Shown: piece after piece, positions 1 to 6,177 of the stretch
Numbering within the stretch: position 1 is the first letter of the stretch
Layout of the letters: every line of letters begins with the position of its first letter
Source of the DNA: Bradyrhizobium sp.
GTDB lineage: Bacteria; Pseudomonadota; Alphaproteobacteria; Rhizobiales; Xanthobacteraceae
DNA length: 8,487 bases
Direction of reading: 5' to 3'
Assembly (NCBI GenBank): GCA_025960445.1
Contig: JAICIT010000076.1
Span: forward strand, 1 to 8,487
Translations under genes and position numbers: made by a program
The notes under the pieces: generated by a model
What the model was told of the DNA's origin: nothing
What the model saw: only the letters and a program-made list of their open reading frames with translations
The model's database searches: none

Positions 1-161
1 ACGCGGCGCGCAAAGATCAGGCTGCTGTCACCGGCGCAGCTGACCTGCGCGAGGCGTATCAACGTGTCCTTGCCGGCGCCGCTCGGGCCGACCACCAGGA
101 TGAGCCGGCCCGGTCCGATCGCGCCGGGATCCACACGTGATATGGCCGAAATCTCGTGCAC
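1..161 (-). CDS. phnN: Ribose 1,5-bisphosphate phosphokinase PhnN (N-terminal part, runs off the left edge)
   Basis: Reading the minus strand from a GTG at 159-161 gives 53 complete codons before the window ends. About 20 residues in is RLILVVGPSGAGKDTLIRLA: a beta strand followed by a Walker A P-loop (GPSGAGKDT). The Lys-Asp-Thr ending of that loop is typical of PhnN and close guanylate-kinase relatives. PhnN phosphorylates ribose 1,5-bisphosphate to PRPP with ATP in the cytoplasm, as part of carbon-phosphorus lyase phosphonate breakdown in many proteobacteria. An in-frame stop lies upstream at about 205-207, so the gene is not fused to its neighbour. The start is uncertain: no clear ribosome-binding site precedes the GTG at 161, and a second GTG at 134 would also keep the P-loop. 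It begins 16 bases after the stop of the small secreted protein, so the two are probably cotranscribed. The catalytic remainder lies outside, so a different P-loop kinase cannot be fully excluded. Confidence 0.82.
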   Translation of the reverse strand, partial: MHEISAISRVDPGAIGPGRLILVVGPSGAGKDTLIRLAQVSCAGDSSLIFARR

Positions 162-177
162 GGGCGGGTTCGCGCGA

Positions 178-435
178 TCAACAACCGCGGCAAATATTAT
201 TGATCTTTACGTCCAGCCGGGCATTTTCCGCAGCCAACGTGTCGCCAAGCTGCGCCGGCTCCGCTGAGGAAACAGGCGACGTGGCGGCAGCCTTTCCTCT
301 GGGCAATGGCGGCATCGCTTTGTCGTAGCAAGCGAGCCGATTACTTGCTTTTGCGATCGATTGACATTCGCTGGTTTGAGCCATCGCGGGACTACACATC
401 ACGCAAAGTGCGGCCAACACCCCAGTAAGTTTCAT
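178..435 (-). CDS. Small secreted four-cysteine protein, hypothetical
   Basis: This encodes 85 residues beginning MKLTGVLAALCVMC, a short signal peptide with a likely signal peptidase I site after Ala19 (AMA before QTSEC). The mature part has cysteines at about 24, 36, 82 and 85, including the stretch RLACYDK and a C-terminal CRGC, so two disulfides in the periplasm are plausible. The middle is rich in Ala, Ser and Pro and is probably flexible. The ATG at 433-435 was preferred over an ATG 21 bases upstream because a strong ribosome-binding site (442-448) sits 6 bases before it and overlaps the longer version. A TATAAC resembling a -10 box lies at 462-467 on this strand, without a convincing -35. 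Small CYD-containing secreted proteins are common in bradyrhizobia, but I know no function. phnN follows closely; a functional link is not shown. Confidence 0.8.
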   Translation of the reverse strand: MKLTGVLAALCVMCSPAMAQTSECQSIAKASNRLACYDKAMPPLPRGKAAATSPVSSAEPAQLGDTLAAENARLDVKINNICRGC

Positions 436-441
436 GACTAT

Positions 442-448
442 CTCCTCC
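442..448 (-). promoter_or_regulatory. Ribosome-binding site of the small secreted protein
   Basis: On the minus strand this reads GGAGGAG, 6 bases before the ATG at 433-435. It decides the start: a longer reading beginning at 456 would place this site inside the coding sequence and spoil the clean signal peptide. Confidence 0.8.
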
Positions 449-549
449 AATATCAAACGAAGTTATAGTACGCAGGGGCTTCCCGATAGCCATGCGCCTG
501 TCTTTGCCTGTTAGCTCCGACAGGGCGCAATAACGAGTACCCTGCCCCG

Positions 550-1578
550 ATGCCATGTCCCGCGAATTTGCCGATCACAGCCAGCGATGACGCCGCTTTG
601 CGGACGTCGCTCCGGGTCTTGCTGGCATTGGTTACCATGCTCGGGCTGGCAATTCCGCAGCGCGCGACCACTGCCGAGACCAGATATCCGGGCAAGGCCG
701 TGCGCATCATTTTGCCGTTCGCGGCTGGCGGTGTTGCCGACATCACGGCGCGCGTTATCGCCGAAAGACTTGGCGCCAAGCTTGGGAGCCGCTTCTATAT
801 CGAAAACCAGCCCGGCGCCGGAGGCATTGCCGCGGCTCGAACTGTTATCTCCTCTCCGCCCGATGGGCATACGTTGGCGCTGCTGTCGAATGGGACCGCG
901 GTCAGCGTGTCCTTGTTCAAGAGCTTGCCTTACGATCCGCTGCGGGATTTCGTGCCGATTTCCAGTCTGGGCTTTTTTGATTTCATATTCGCAACCAACT
1001 CCGACTCGGAATTCAAAACGCTTGCCGATTTCATCGCTGCCGCGAAAGCGAAACCGGGCGCGCTCAACGTCGGAACGATCAATGTCGGAAGCACGCAAAA
1101 TCTCTCGGCGGAGCTGTTCAAGACCGCAGCGGGGATCGATTTCACGATTGTGCCCTATCGTGCGAGCCCCGAACTTCTGGTGTCCACCATGCAGGGCAAT
1201 CTCGCTCTGATGATCGACAGTTACTCGTCGATGAAGGGCAATCTCATCGACAACAAGATCCGGGCGCTTGCCTCCTCTGGCGCGGTTCGCTCCGAAGCTA
1301 CGCCGGCTATTCCCACCTTGCGCGAGAGTGGCGTTGCCGATTACGACGTCGTCTCCTGGAACGCATTATTCGCTCCGAAGGGCACGCCGCCGGAGGTGAT
1401 AAGCACGCTTAATCGCACCTTGCGCGAAATACTCGCCGAGCCGGACGTGAAAAAACAGCTTCTCGAACTCGGGATCGAAGCCAAGGCAAGCACCCCCGAG
1501 GAGATTTCCGCGCGGCTGAAATCCGACATCGACAAATGGCGCGCAGTGATCGAGCGGGCCGCCATCCCCAAGCAATAA
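550..1578 (+). CDS. Tripartite tricarboxylate transporter substrate-binding protein (Bug/TctC family)
   Basis: This 342-residue protein has the normal length and layout of Bug-family extracytoplasmic solute receptors. A hydrophobic signal segment (LRVLLALVTMLGLA, about 21-34) leads to a probable cleavage near Ala42. The mature protein opens with YPGKAVRIILPFAAGGVAD (46-64), the family's ligand-pocket start with the PF.AGG.AD pattern. Next come YIENQPGAGG (83-92), the PPDGHTL motif, LPYDPLRDF, and a C-terminal GTPPEVISTLN region, all characteristic. Such proteins bind carboxylates or small aromatic or amino-acid-like ligands in the periplasm for a TctAB membrane permease. No tctA or tctB gene is in the window, so this looks like an orphan receptor, which is frequent in this lineage; the ligand cannot be read from sequence. 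ATG 550 is the only ATG giving the complete signal peptide. A TTG at 598 would give a shorter one, and neither has a strong ribosome-binding site. It diverges from the small secreted gene and converges on the ycgN-like gene. Confidence 0.92.
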   Translation: MPCPANLPITASDDAALRTSLRVLLALVTMLGLAIPQRATTAETRYPGKAVRIILPFAAGGVADITARVIAERLGAKLGSRFYIENQPGAGGIAAARTVISSPPDGHTLALLSNGTAVSVSLFKSLPYDPLRDFVPISSLGFFDFIFATNSDSEFKTLADFIAAAKAKPGALNVGTINVGSTQNLSAELFKTAAGIDFTIVPYRASPELLVSTMQGNLALMIDSYSSMKGNLIDNKIRALASSGAVRSEATPAIPTLRESGVADYDVVSWNALFAPKGTPPEVISTLNRTLREILAEPDVKKQLLELGIEAKASTPEEISARLKSDIDKWRAVIERAAIPKQ

Positions 1579-1606
1579 AGAGCGCCGCCGTAACGGCAAT
1601 TCCGCG

Positions 1607-1685
1607 CTAGTGGAGTGGATTTGACATTCGCTACCCACCTGGCCGCGGGCTCACGAAGCGAATGTCAAATCCCAAACTCCACTAG
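1607..1685. repeat. Hairpin repeat 1: 26-pair inverted repeat with CTAG ends
   Basis: The left arm is 1607-1632 and the right arm 1657-1685, around a 24-base loop. All 26 bases of the left arm are complemented, with one 3-base bulge (1673-1675) in the right arm. Both arms end in CTAG on the outside and carry ACATTCGC near the loop. It sits 28 bases after the stop of the solute-binding protein gene. No T-run follows it, so it is not a classic intrinsic terminator, but transcripts from either side would fold strongly here. It is clearly related to the second hairpin 13 bases downstream. Confidence 0.93.
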
Positions 1686-1698
1686 AAACCTATATTTG

Positions 1699-1773
1699 CT
1701 AGTGGTCCTTGATTCTAACATTCGCAAAGACGCTCGCTGAAACGGGATGCGAATGTTAGAATCAGACCACTAG
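1699..1773. repeat. Hairpin repeat 2: related 26-pair inverted repeat with CTAG ends
   Basis: The left arm is 1699-1726 and the right arm 1748-1773, around a 21-base loop. There are 26 pairs and a 2-base bulge (1708-1709) in the left arm. It shares the outer CTAGTGG and inner ACATTCGC with hairpin 1 but differs at several stem positions, and each difference is matched by the opposite arm. The arms carry GANTC sites (GATTC 1711-1715, GAATC 1759-1763), the target of the alphaproteobacterial CcrM methylase; hairpin 1 does not. The last CTAG provides the TAG stop of the ycgN-like gene on the minus strand. Confidence 0.93.
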
Positions 1774-2285
1774 GGTTTCGGTCGCTTTTTGAGGCGCGCG
1801 CGCTTCGGCAACCGTTCAGGCCATTGCACGATGTGATCTTCGAGATCGGCGTCGGGAATCTCGTCCTCCGTTCCCTGCACGCGTCCGCGTACGGAAACGC
1901 CTGCTTCATGCACCGTATCAGGACTGCCCGATATGAGCGGATGCCACCAGTACAGATCCCGGCCTTCCGCGACCAGTCTGTAGCCGCAACTCGGCGGAAG
2001 CCAGTTAAGGCTGCGGACGTTTTCGGGCGTTAGCCGGACGCAATCCGGAACCTGATCGGACCTGTTCGCATAATCCTTGCAAGCGCATAGCCCGGCGTCC
2101 AAAAGCTTGCAGGAAACGTGAGTGAAAAAGATCTTCCCGGTGTCCTCATCTTCGAGCTTTTCGAGGCAGCACCGAGCGCAGCCGTCGCACAGGCTTTCCC
2201 ATTCGAGATTGGACATTTCCTCCAAACTCTTGATTTTCCAAAAAGATCCCTCTTGACCCGAGGGCGGCTTGGGTCGGGCTGTCAT
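1770..2285 (-). CDS. YcgN-family cysteine-cluster protein (UPF0260)
   Basis: This encodes 171 residues from the ATG at 2283-2285. The diagnostic region is [19 protein letters not shown] (29-47), with a CxxCxxCC cluster at Cys33, 36, 39 and 40. Further cysteines are at 59, 67, 69, 82 and 100, with the family stretches [22 protein letters not shown] and LPPSCGYR, then YWWHPL and the C-terminal [10 protein letters not shown]. Conserved cysteines of this type suggest metal or iron-sulfur binding; the biochemical role of the family is not established to my knowledge. The protein has no signal peptide and is probably cytoplasmic. The chosen start is preceded by AGGA four bases upstream. The same frame is open up to an ATG at 2345, but that extension does not resemble the family. 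The stop codon lies inside hairpin repeat 2, so the last residues may be shaped by that element. Confidence 0.92.
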   Translation of the reverse strand: MTARPKPPSGQEGSFWKIKSLEEMSNLEWESLCDGCARCCLEKLEDEDTGKIFFTHVSCKLLDAGLCACKDYANRSDQVPDCVRLTPENVRSLNWLPPSCGYRLVAEGRDLYWWHPLISGSPDTVHEAGVSVRGRVQGTEDEIPDADLEDHIVQWPERLPKRARLKKRPKP

Positions 2286-2565
2286 GGGTCCTGATGTTTC
2301 CGGCAGCACTGGGTTAAAGCTGAGGCTGCAACAGCCACGGCACAAGCGGGTTGCCAGATCGTGGATGATGTCGGCGGATGGCGTTATCCCTGCCGATCAA
2401 AATCGCTAGCACGACCATTGGTTTATAGGCCCCGCTCGGCTAGATAAAGGAGTGAGTCCCCAGAGCGCAAGAGCGCCTTGGGTTTGCCGCAACATTCCCG
2501 CAAGACGTCTTGGCGTGCCCGGTGGGTGCTTGAGCGCCTTCTAACCGATCAAGGGTCCTGGTACC

Positions 2566-2628
2566 GCCGATTTGAAGGGCCTGCAGCAGAAGCAGCAAGT
2601 TCGACAGGAACTTCGAATTCAAATCGGC
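2566..2628. repeat. 11-base inverted repeat with nested 6-base stem
   Basis: GCCGATTTGAA (2566-2576) is exactly complemented by TTCAAATCGGC (2618-2628). Inside, AAGTTC (2597-2602) and GAACTT (2608-2613) form a 6-base stem with a 5-base loop. A transcript could fold into a two-stage hairpin. Part of the right outer arm (AAATCG, 2621-2626) can alternatively pair with CGATTT at 2640-2645. Confidence 0.7.
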
Positions 2629-2665
2629 ACTAGAATCTGCGATTTATACGACTGCTCTCTGTTTG

Positions 2666-2710
2666 CCGAAGTTCGCACAGAGGGCGTCGAAATACGTTAA
2701 AGAACTTCGG
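2666..2710. repeat. 9-base inverted repeat just upstream of the penicillin-binding protein gene
   Basis: CCGAAGTTC (2666-2674) is exactly complemented by GAACTTCGG (2702-2710) across 27 bases, and the right copy ends 11 bases before the GTG start. It could be a regulator-binding dyad or a leader stem that limits ribosome access. The GAACTTCG core also occurs at 2608-2615. Confidence 0.7.
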
Positions 2711-2721
2711 AACGGGCACTC

Positions 2722-4989
2722 GTGCGTCAGATCGTGCCAGCGGAATGGAAGAGGAAAATCCGGCACTGGATGCTGGATTTCGACGCGCGCATCGACTCCA
2801 CAATATTCGCTGCGGGCAAAGGCGCCCGCGAGTTGTTTGAACGATATTCGACGTTCATGGACCGCTTCTATGTCGGTCGCTGGAAACGTTGGGTCTTCAT
2901 TGAACCGTTCTCGGAAGCCGCCACCATCGGCCTTGGCGGCATGGTCCTGATGCTGGCGCTGGCGCTACCGGCATTTCGCGAGACCGCCGACGATGACTGG
3001 CTGAAAAAATCCGATCTCGCGGTCACTTTCCTCGATCGCTACGGCAATCCGATCGGCAGCCGCGGCATCAAACACAATGATTCGATTCCGTTGGAGGACT
3101 TCCCGGACAATCTGATAAAGGCGACGCTCGCGACCGAGGATCGTCGATTCTATGATCATTTCGGCATCGACGTGGCCGGCACGTTCCGCGCGCTTCTGAC
3201 GAATGCCCAAGCCGGTGGCGTGCGCCAGGGCGGGTCTTCGATCACCCAGCAGCTTGCGAAAAACCTGTTCCTGAATAACGAGCGCACCATCGAGCGCAAG
3301 GTCAAGGAAGCTTTCCTTGCGATCTGGCTGGAAACGCGGCTCACCAAGAACGAAATTCTGAAACTGTATCTGGACCGCGCCTACATGGGCGGCGGCACCT
3401 TCGGTGTCGACGGCGCGGCGCATTTTTATTTCAACAAATCGGCACGTGACGTCAATCTCGCCGAAGCCGCGATGCTTGCCGGCCTCTTCAAGGCCCCGAC
3501 CAAATACGCGCCGCACATCAACCTGCCTGCCGCGCGTGCCCGCGCCAACGTTGTGCTCGATAACCTCGTTGATGCCGGCTTTATGACCGAGGGCCAGGTA
3601 TTCGGTGCGCGGCGCAATCCCGCTACCGCCGTTGATCGCCGCGACGAGAATTCACCGAACTACTATCTCGACTGGGCATTCGATGAAATGCGGAAGCTGG
3701 TCGATACCTTCCCGAAATCCTATACCGAGCGCGTGTTCGTCGTCCGCACCGCAATCGACATGAATGTGCAGCGCGGGGCCGAAGAAGCCATTGAAAACCA
3801 GTTGCGCCAATTCGGCCGTGACTATCACGCGACGCAAGCCGCGACCGTGGTGGCCGATCTCGACGGCGGCGTTCGCGCCATGGTCGGCGGACGCGACTAT
3901 GGCGCCAGTCAATTTAACCGGGCGACGGACGCCTACAGGCAGCCAGGCTCGTCATTCAAACCGTACGTCTACACCACCGCCCTGCTCAATGGTTTCAAAC
4001 CGACGTCAATCGTGGTGGATGGTCCCGTATGCATCGGCAACTGGTGTCCACAGAATTACGGTCACTCCTATTCCGGAGCCGTGACATTGACCCAGGCGAT
4101 CACCCGCTCGATCAATGTCGTGCCGGTGAAACTGTCGATTGCGATTGGCGGCAAGGGCGGCCCGAAGGCCGGCCGCGCCAAAATTGTGGAGGTCGCTCGT
4201 CGTTTCGGCATCAAGGCGCCCCTGCCGGACACGCCGTCGCTGCCGATCGGGGCCGACGAGGTGACTGTGCTGGAGCACGCGGTCGCTTATGCAACCTTCC
4301 CAAACAAGGGCAAAGCGGTGACACCGCATGCGGTTCTTGAAGTTCGCACCGGCGCCGGCGACCTGGTCTGGCGTTTCGATCGCGACGGCAAAAAACCGGT
4401 CCAGGCCATTCCGGCCTCCATTGCCGCCGATATGGCCGGAATGATGAGTCACGTGGTCAGCGAAGGCACCGCCCGCCGCGCAGCGCTCGACGGCATTCCG
4501 ACCGCTGGCAAGACCGGCACCACTAACGCCTACCGAGACGCCTGGTTCGTTGGCTACACCGGCAACTTCACCTGCGCGGTCTGGTACGGCAATGATGACT
4601 ATTCACCGACCAATCGCATGACCGGCGGTTCGTTGCCGGCCCAGACCTGGCACGACATCATGGTCGCGGCCCATCAAGGTATCGAGATCAAGGAACTGCC
4701 GGGCGTCGGCATGGGCACTAAATTGCCTGCGCCATCTGCCGCTGCCGCCATGGCAGCGAACGGCTCTGCCAAGCCTGCCGAAGTCAGGCCTGGACCGCCT
4801 CCGATTCTAACCAAACGCGGCGCAGATATTCTGGTGCAGGTCGAAAAGATGCTCGATGAAGCGGCCAAGACCGCGGGCGAACCGGCCAAGCCGGTCAAGC
4901 CTGTCTCATCCAGTTCCGCTCCTTATCCGGATGGTTTCGCGGCGGCAACATCCGACGACGCGGCCGGATCCGCGCAGCGCAAGAACTAA
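2722..4989 (+). CDS. Bifunctional class A penicillin-binding protein (PBP1A family): glycosyltransferase and transpeptidase
   Basis: This 755-residue inner-membrane enzyme polymerises lipid II into glycan strands and cross-links the peptides in the periplasm. The N-terminal 65 residues are basic and cytoplasmic. A membrane anchor spans about 66-86 (GLGGMVLMLALALPAF). The GT51 domain shows ATEDRRFYDHFG with catalytic Glu139, GGSSITQQLAKN (170-181), RKVKEAFLA with Glu196, and KNEILKLYLD. The transpeptidase domain has all three motifs: SSFK (nucleophile Ser410, Lys413), SIN (463-465) and KTG (597-599). The last roughly 90 residues are rich in Ala, Pro and Lys and probably disordered. Both active sites look intact. 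The GTG start at 2722 keeps a natural-looking basic N-terminus; a GTG at 2734 and an ATG at 2770 are alternatives, and no ribosome-binding site is strong. It heads an operon: the DUF1214 gene begins 3 bases after the stop. An mrcA/ponA-type name would fit, but exact orthology was not tested. Confidence 0.96.
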   Translation: MRQIVPAEWKRKIRHWMLDFDARIDSTIFAAGKGARELFERYSTFMDRFYVGRWKRWVFIEPFSEAATIGLGGMVLMLALALPAFRETADDDWLKKSDLAVTFLDRYGNPIGSRGIKHNDSIPLEDFPDNLIKATLATEDRRFYDHFGIDVAGTFRALLTNAQAGGVRQGGSSITQQLAKNLFLNNERTIERKVKEAFLAIWLETRLTKNEILKLYLDRAYMGGGTFGVDGAAHFYFNKSARDVNLAEAAMLAGLFKAPTKYAPHINLPAARARANVVLDNLVDAGFMTEGQVFGARRNPATAVDRRDENSPNYYLDWAFDEMRKLVDTFPKSYTERVFVVRTAIDMNVQRGAEEAIENQLRQFGRDYHATQAATVVADLDGGVRAMVGGRDYGASQFNRATDAYRQPGSSFKPYVYTTALLNGFKPTSIVVDGPVCIGNWCPQNYGHSYSGAVTLTQAITRSINVVPVKLSIAIGGKGGPKAGRAKIVEVARRFGIKAPLPDTPSLPIGADEVTVLEHAVAYATFPNKGKAVTPHAVLEVRTGAGDLVWRFDRDGKKPVQAIPASIAADMAGMMSHVVSEGTARRAALDGIPTAGKTGTTNAYRDAWFVGYTGNFTCAVWYGNDDYSPTNRMTGGSLPAQTWHDIMVAAHQGIEIKELPGVGMGTKLPAPSAAAAMAANGSAKPAEVRPGPPPILTKRGADILVQVEKMLDEAAKTAGEPAKPVKPVSSSSAPYPDGFAAATSDDAAGSAQRKN

Positions 4990-4992
4990 GTC

Positions 4993-5571
4993 GTGCGGCT
5001 GATATTTATCACTTTGCTCGCGCTGATCATCGCGACCGCCGTCGGTCTCGGGGCGACGTGGATGACCGCCACACATGGCACGGATGTCGGGACGCTGACG
5101 ATCGGCGCCTGGACCGCTCGGCCCAAGACCGGAACCGCGGATGTCGATCCCTATTCTCGCGCCACCATTGCGCGTAGCGGCGAACTGCCGGTCGGCACCG
5201 GCGACGGCATCGCATTCTCCGCGACTACGGATGATCGCAAACGGCCGCTCGATGGACGGTGTGACGTCATCGTCAGTGGCCTCACGCCAGCAGCACGGTT
5301 CTGGACGCTCACGCTCTATGACGACAAAGGACATCTCGTTCCGAATTCGCTGCAGCGTTACGGCTTCACCAGCCAGGAAATCATCCGGGGGGCCGACGGC
5401 GCATTTGAAATACGTGTCGCATCTCGATCGCGCGCCGGAAATTGGCTACCTACCGGTGGGATCGAGCGTTATGCGCTAATGCTTCGGCTCTACGATACGC
5501 CGGTCGGCGTAGCGACGCGCACTCAGCGTGATGCGCCGATGCCCTCGATTGCGACGGTGGGGTGCCCGTGA
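4993..5571 (+). CDS. Membrane-anchored DUF1214 domain protein
   Basis: This encodes 192 residues from a GTG three bases after the penicillin-binding protein stop. A hydrophobic N-terminal segment (about 3-23, LIFITLLALIIATAVGLGATW) acts as an uncleaved anchor or signal, putting the rest in the periplasm. The body matches the DUF1214 pattern: RFWTLTLYDDKGHLVPNS (102-119), RYGFTS, a strand ending in FEIRVAS, NWLPTGG (150-156) and LMLRLYDTP (162-170). In longer proteins this domain follows DUF1254 in the same chain; here it is separate and is followed by a separate DUF1254 protein, so the two probably form a complex. The molecular function is unknown. The adjacent cell-wall synthase suggests an envelope role by context only. 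The 3' end overlaps the next gene by 4 bases. Confidence 0.86.
   Translation: MRLIFITLLALIIATAVGLGATWMTATHGTDVGTLTIGAWTARPKTGTADVDPYSRATIARSGELPVGTGDGIAFSATTDDRKRPLDGRCDVIVSGLTPAARFWTLTLYDDKGHLVPNSLQRYGFTSQEIIRGADGAFEIRVASRSRAGNWLPTGGIERYALMLRLYDTPVGVATRTQRDAPMPSIATVGCP
5556..5562 (+). promoter_or_regulatory. Ribosome-binding site for the DUF1254 gene
   Basis: GGTGGGG lies inside the end of the DUF1214 gene, 5 bases before the GTG at 5568. Its spacing favours that start over an in-frame GTG at 5562, which overlaps the site itself. Confidence 0.55.
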
Positions 5572-6155
5572 TCCGCCTGCTATTCACGATTGTGGCGGGA
5601 GTGCTGCTGGGCGGCATCGTCCACCTGGTCAGCGTGCTGGCGTTGCCGCGCATCGCGACACAGGATGCCTATTCGCGCCTCACTCCGATGACGAAATTGA
5701 ATGCGGTGACGCCCCTGCCCCTGGCGGACCCGAACAACGCGCCGATGCCGTTCATGGATCCCGCCTTCGCAATGGCGATCTGCCGTTACGATCTTTCTAA
5801 CGGCTCTATCAAGCTCAGCGTCCCCGTCAGTCAGGCCTACACTTCCGTTTCATTCTACACGCGAAATGAGGTCGCCTATTACGCCATCAATGATCGCTCC
5901 GCCGGCCGAAAAGTCATCGAACTCGATCTGATGACGGAGGCCCAGCATGCCGAGTTGCCGGAGGACGAAGATGTGACGGCGGCCGACCGGTTGATCATCG
6001 ATTCCCCCACCGCAACGGGATTGATCGTCTTGAAGGCGCTGGCCCCGGAGCCAGGCCTGATGCCGCAGGCCCAGGCGTCGCTGGCCAACTCGAGCTGCAA
6101 GATTCAAACCGAAGGCCCAGCGAAGCAGGCGGAAGCCCCGCGAGCCAATCGCTGA
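5568..6155 (+). CDS. Membrane-anchored DUF1254 domain protein
   Basis: This encodes 195 residues from the GTG at 5568, which overlaps the preceding stop as GTGA, a classic sign of translational coupling. An in-frame GTG at 5562 would add two residues. Residues 3-25 (RLLFTIVAGVLLGGIVHLVSV) are a membrane segment; the rest is probably periplasmic. DUF1254-like features are ALPRIATQDAYSRL (25-38), the DPNNAPMPFMDPAFAMAICRYDL region (54-75) and the strand-rich middle with SFYTRNEVAYYAINDR. The end (about 170-195) is rich in Ala and Gln and has no clear structure. Gene order and the matching N-terminal anchor suggest it works with the DUF1214 protein. Its function is unknown. It converges on the lipoprotein gene with only 22 bases between stops, where the palindrome CTGAATTCAG (6172-6181) lies. 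Confidence 0.82.
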   Translation: MIRLLFTIVAGVLLGGIVHLVSVLALPRIATQDAYSRLTPMTKLNAVTPLPLADPNNAPMPFMDPAFAMAICRYDLSNGSIKLSVPVSQAYTSVSFYTRNEVAYYAINDRSAGRKVIELDLMTEAQHAELPEDEDVTAADRLIIDSPTATGLIVLKALAPEPGLMPQAQASLANSSCKIQTEGPAKQAEAPRANR

Positions 6156-6177
6156 TTGATCAAAGCCTCGCCTGAAT

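Larger units (their letters stand above)
2286..2721. other. 436-base divergent intergenic region rich in inverted repeats
   Basis: No convincing protein gene or tRNA was found between the ycgN-like gene and the penicillin-binding protein gene. It must hold promoters for both, but I cannot identify them confidently. It contains an imperfect stem at 2459-2482, a 12-base perfect palindrome (CAAGACGTCTTG, 2501-2512), an 11-base inverted repeat with a nested stem (2566-2628), and a 9-base inverted repeat (2666-2710) ending 11 bases before the next gene. A small RNA or long structured leader is possible; nothing here proves one. Confidence 0.6.

Noticed and set aside
511..1098. Long antisense open frame (195 codons) opposite the solute-binding protein
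   Set aside because: Its protein is Arg/Gly-rich low-complexity text with no family resemblance, as expected for an antisense shadow in GC-rich DNA, while the plus-strand frame is a clear family member.
1607..1773. CRISPR-like array
   Set aside because: Only two palindromic units with diverged arms and no regular spacers or cas genes; they are hairpin repeats.
2314..2418. Short minus-strand frame of 34 codons (MVVLAILIG start) upstream of the ycgN-like gene
   Set aside because: No ribosome-binding site, and it overlaps the extended ycgN frame; indistinguishable from chance.
2459..2482. Imperfect stem followed by TTT as an intrinsic terminator
   Set aside because: The stem has an A-C mismatch and a wobble pair, the T-run is only three bases, and no plus-strand gene lies upstream to terminate.
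2597..2613. Possible SOS box (LexA site) in AAGTTC-N5-GAACTT
   Set aside because: Alphaproteobacterial LexA sites are direct repeats GTTC-N7-GTTC; this is an inverted pair with 5-base spacing.
2440..2622. Minus-strand 60-codon frame starting MNSKFLSNLLLLLQ
   Set aside because: It lies over the inverted repeats, lacks a ribosome-binding site and has no recognisable family.
2709..2713. GGAAC as the -35 of a general-stress (EcfG) promoter, also at 2607-2611
   Set aside because: No CGTT at 16-17 bases downstream of either copy.
2965..3516. 183-codon antisense frame within the penicillin-binding protein gene, and a similar one at 4006-4452
   Set aside because: Both lie opposite a fully conserved enzyme and show no domain, signal or start context.
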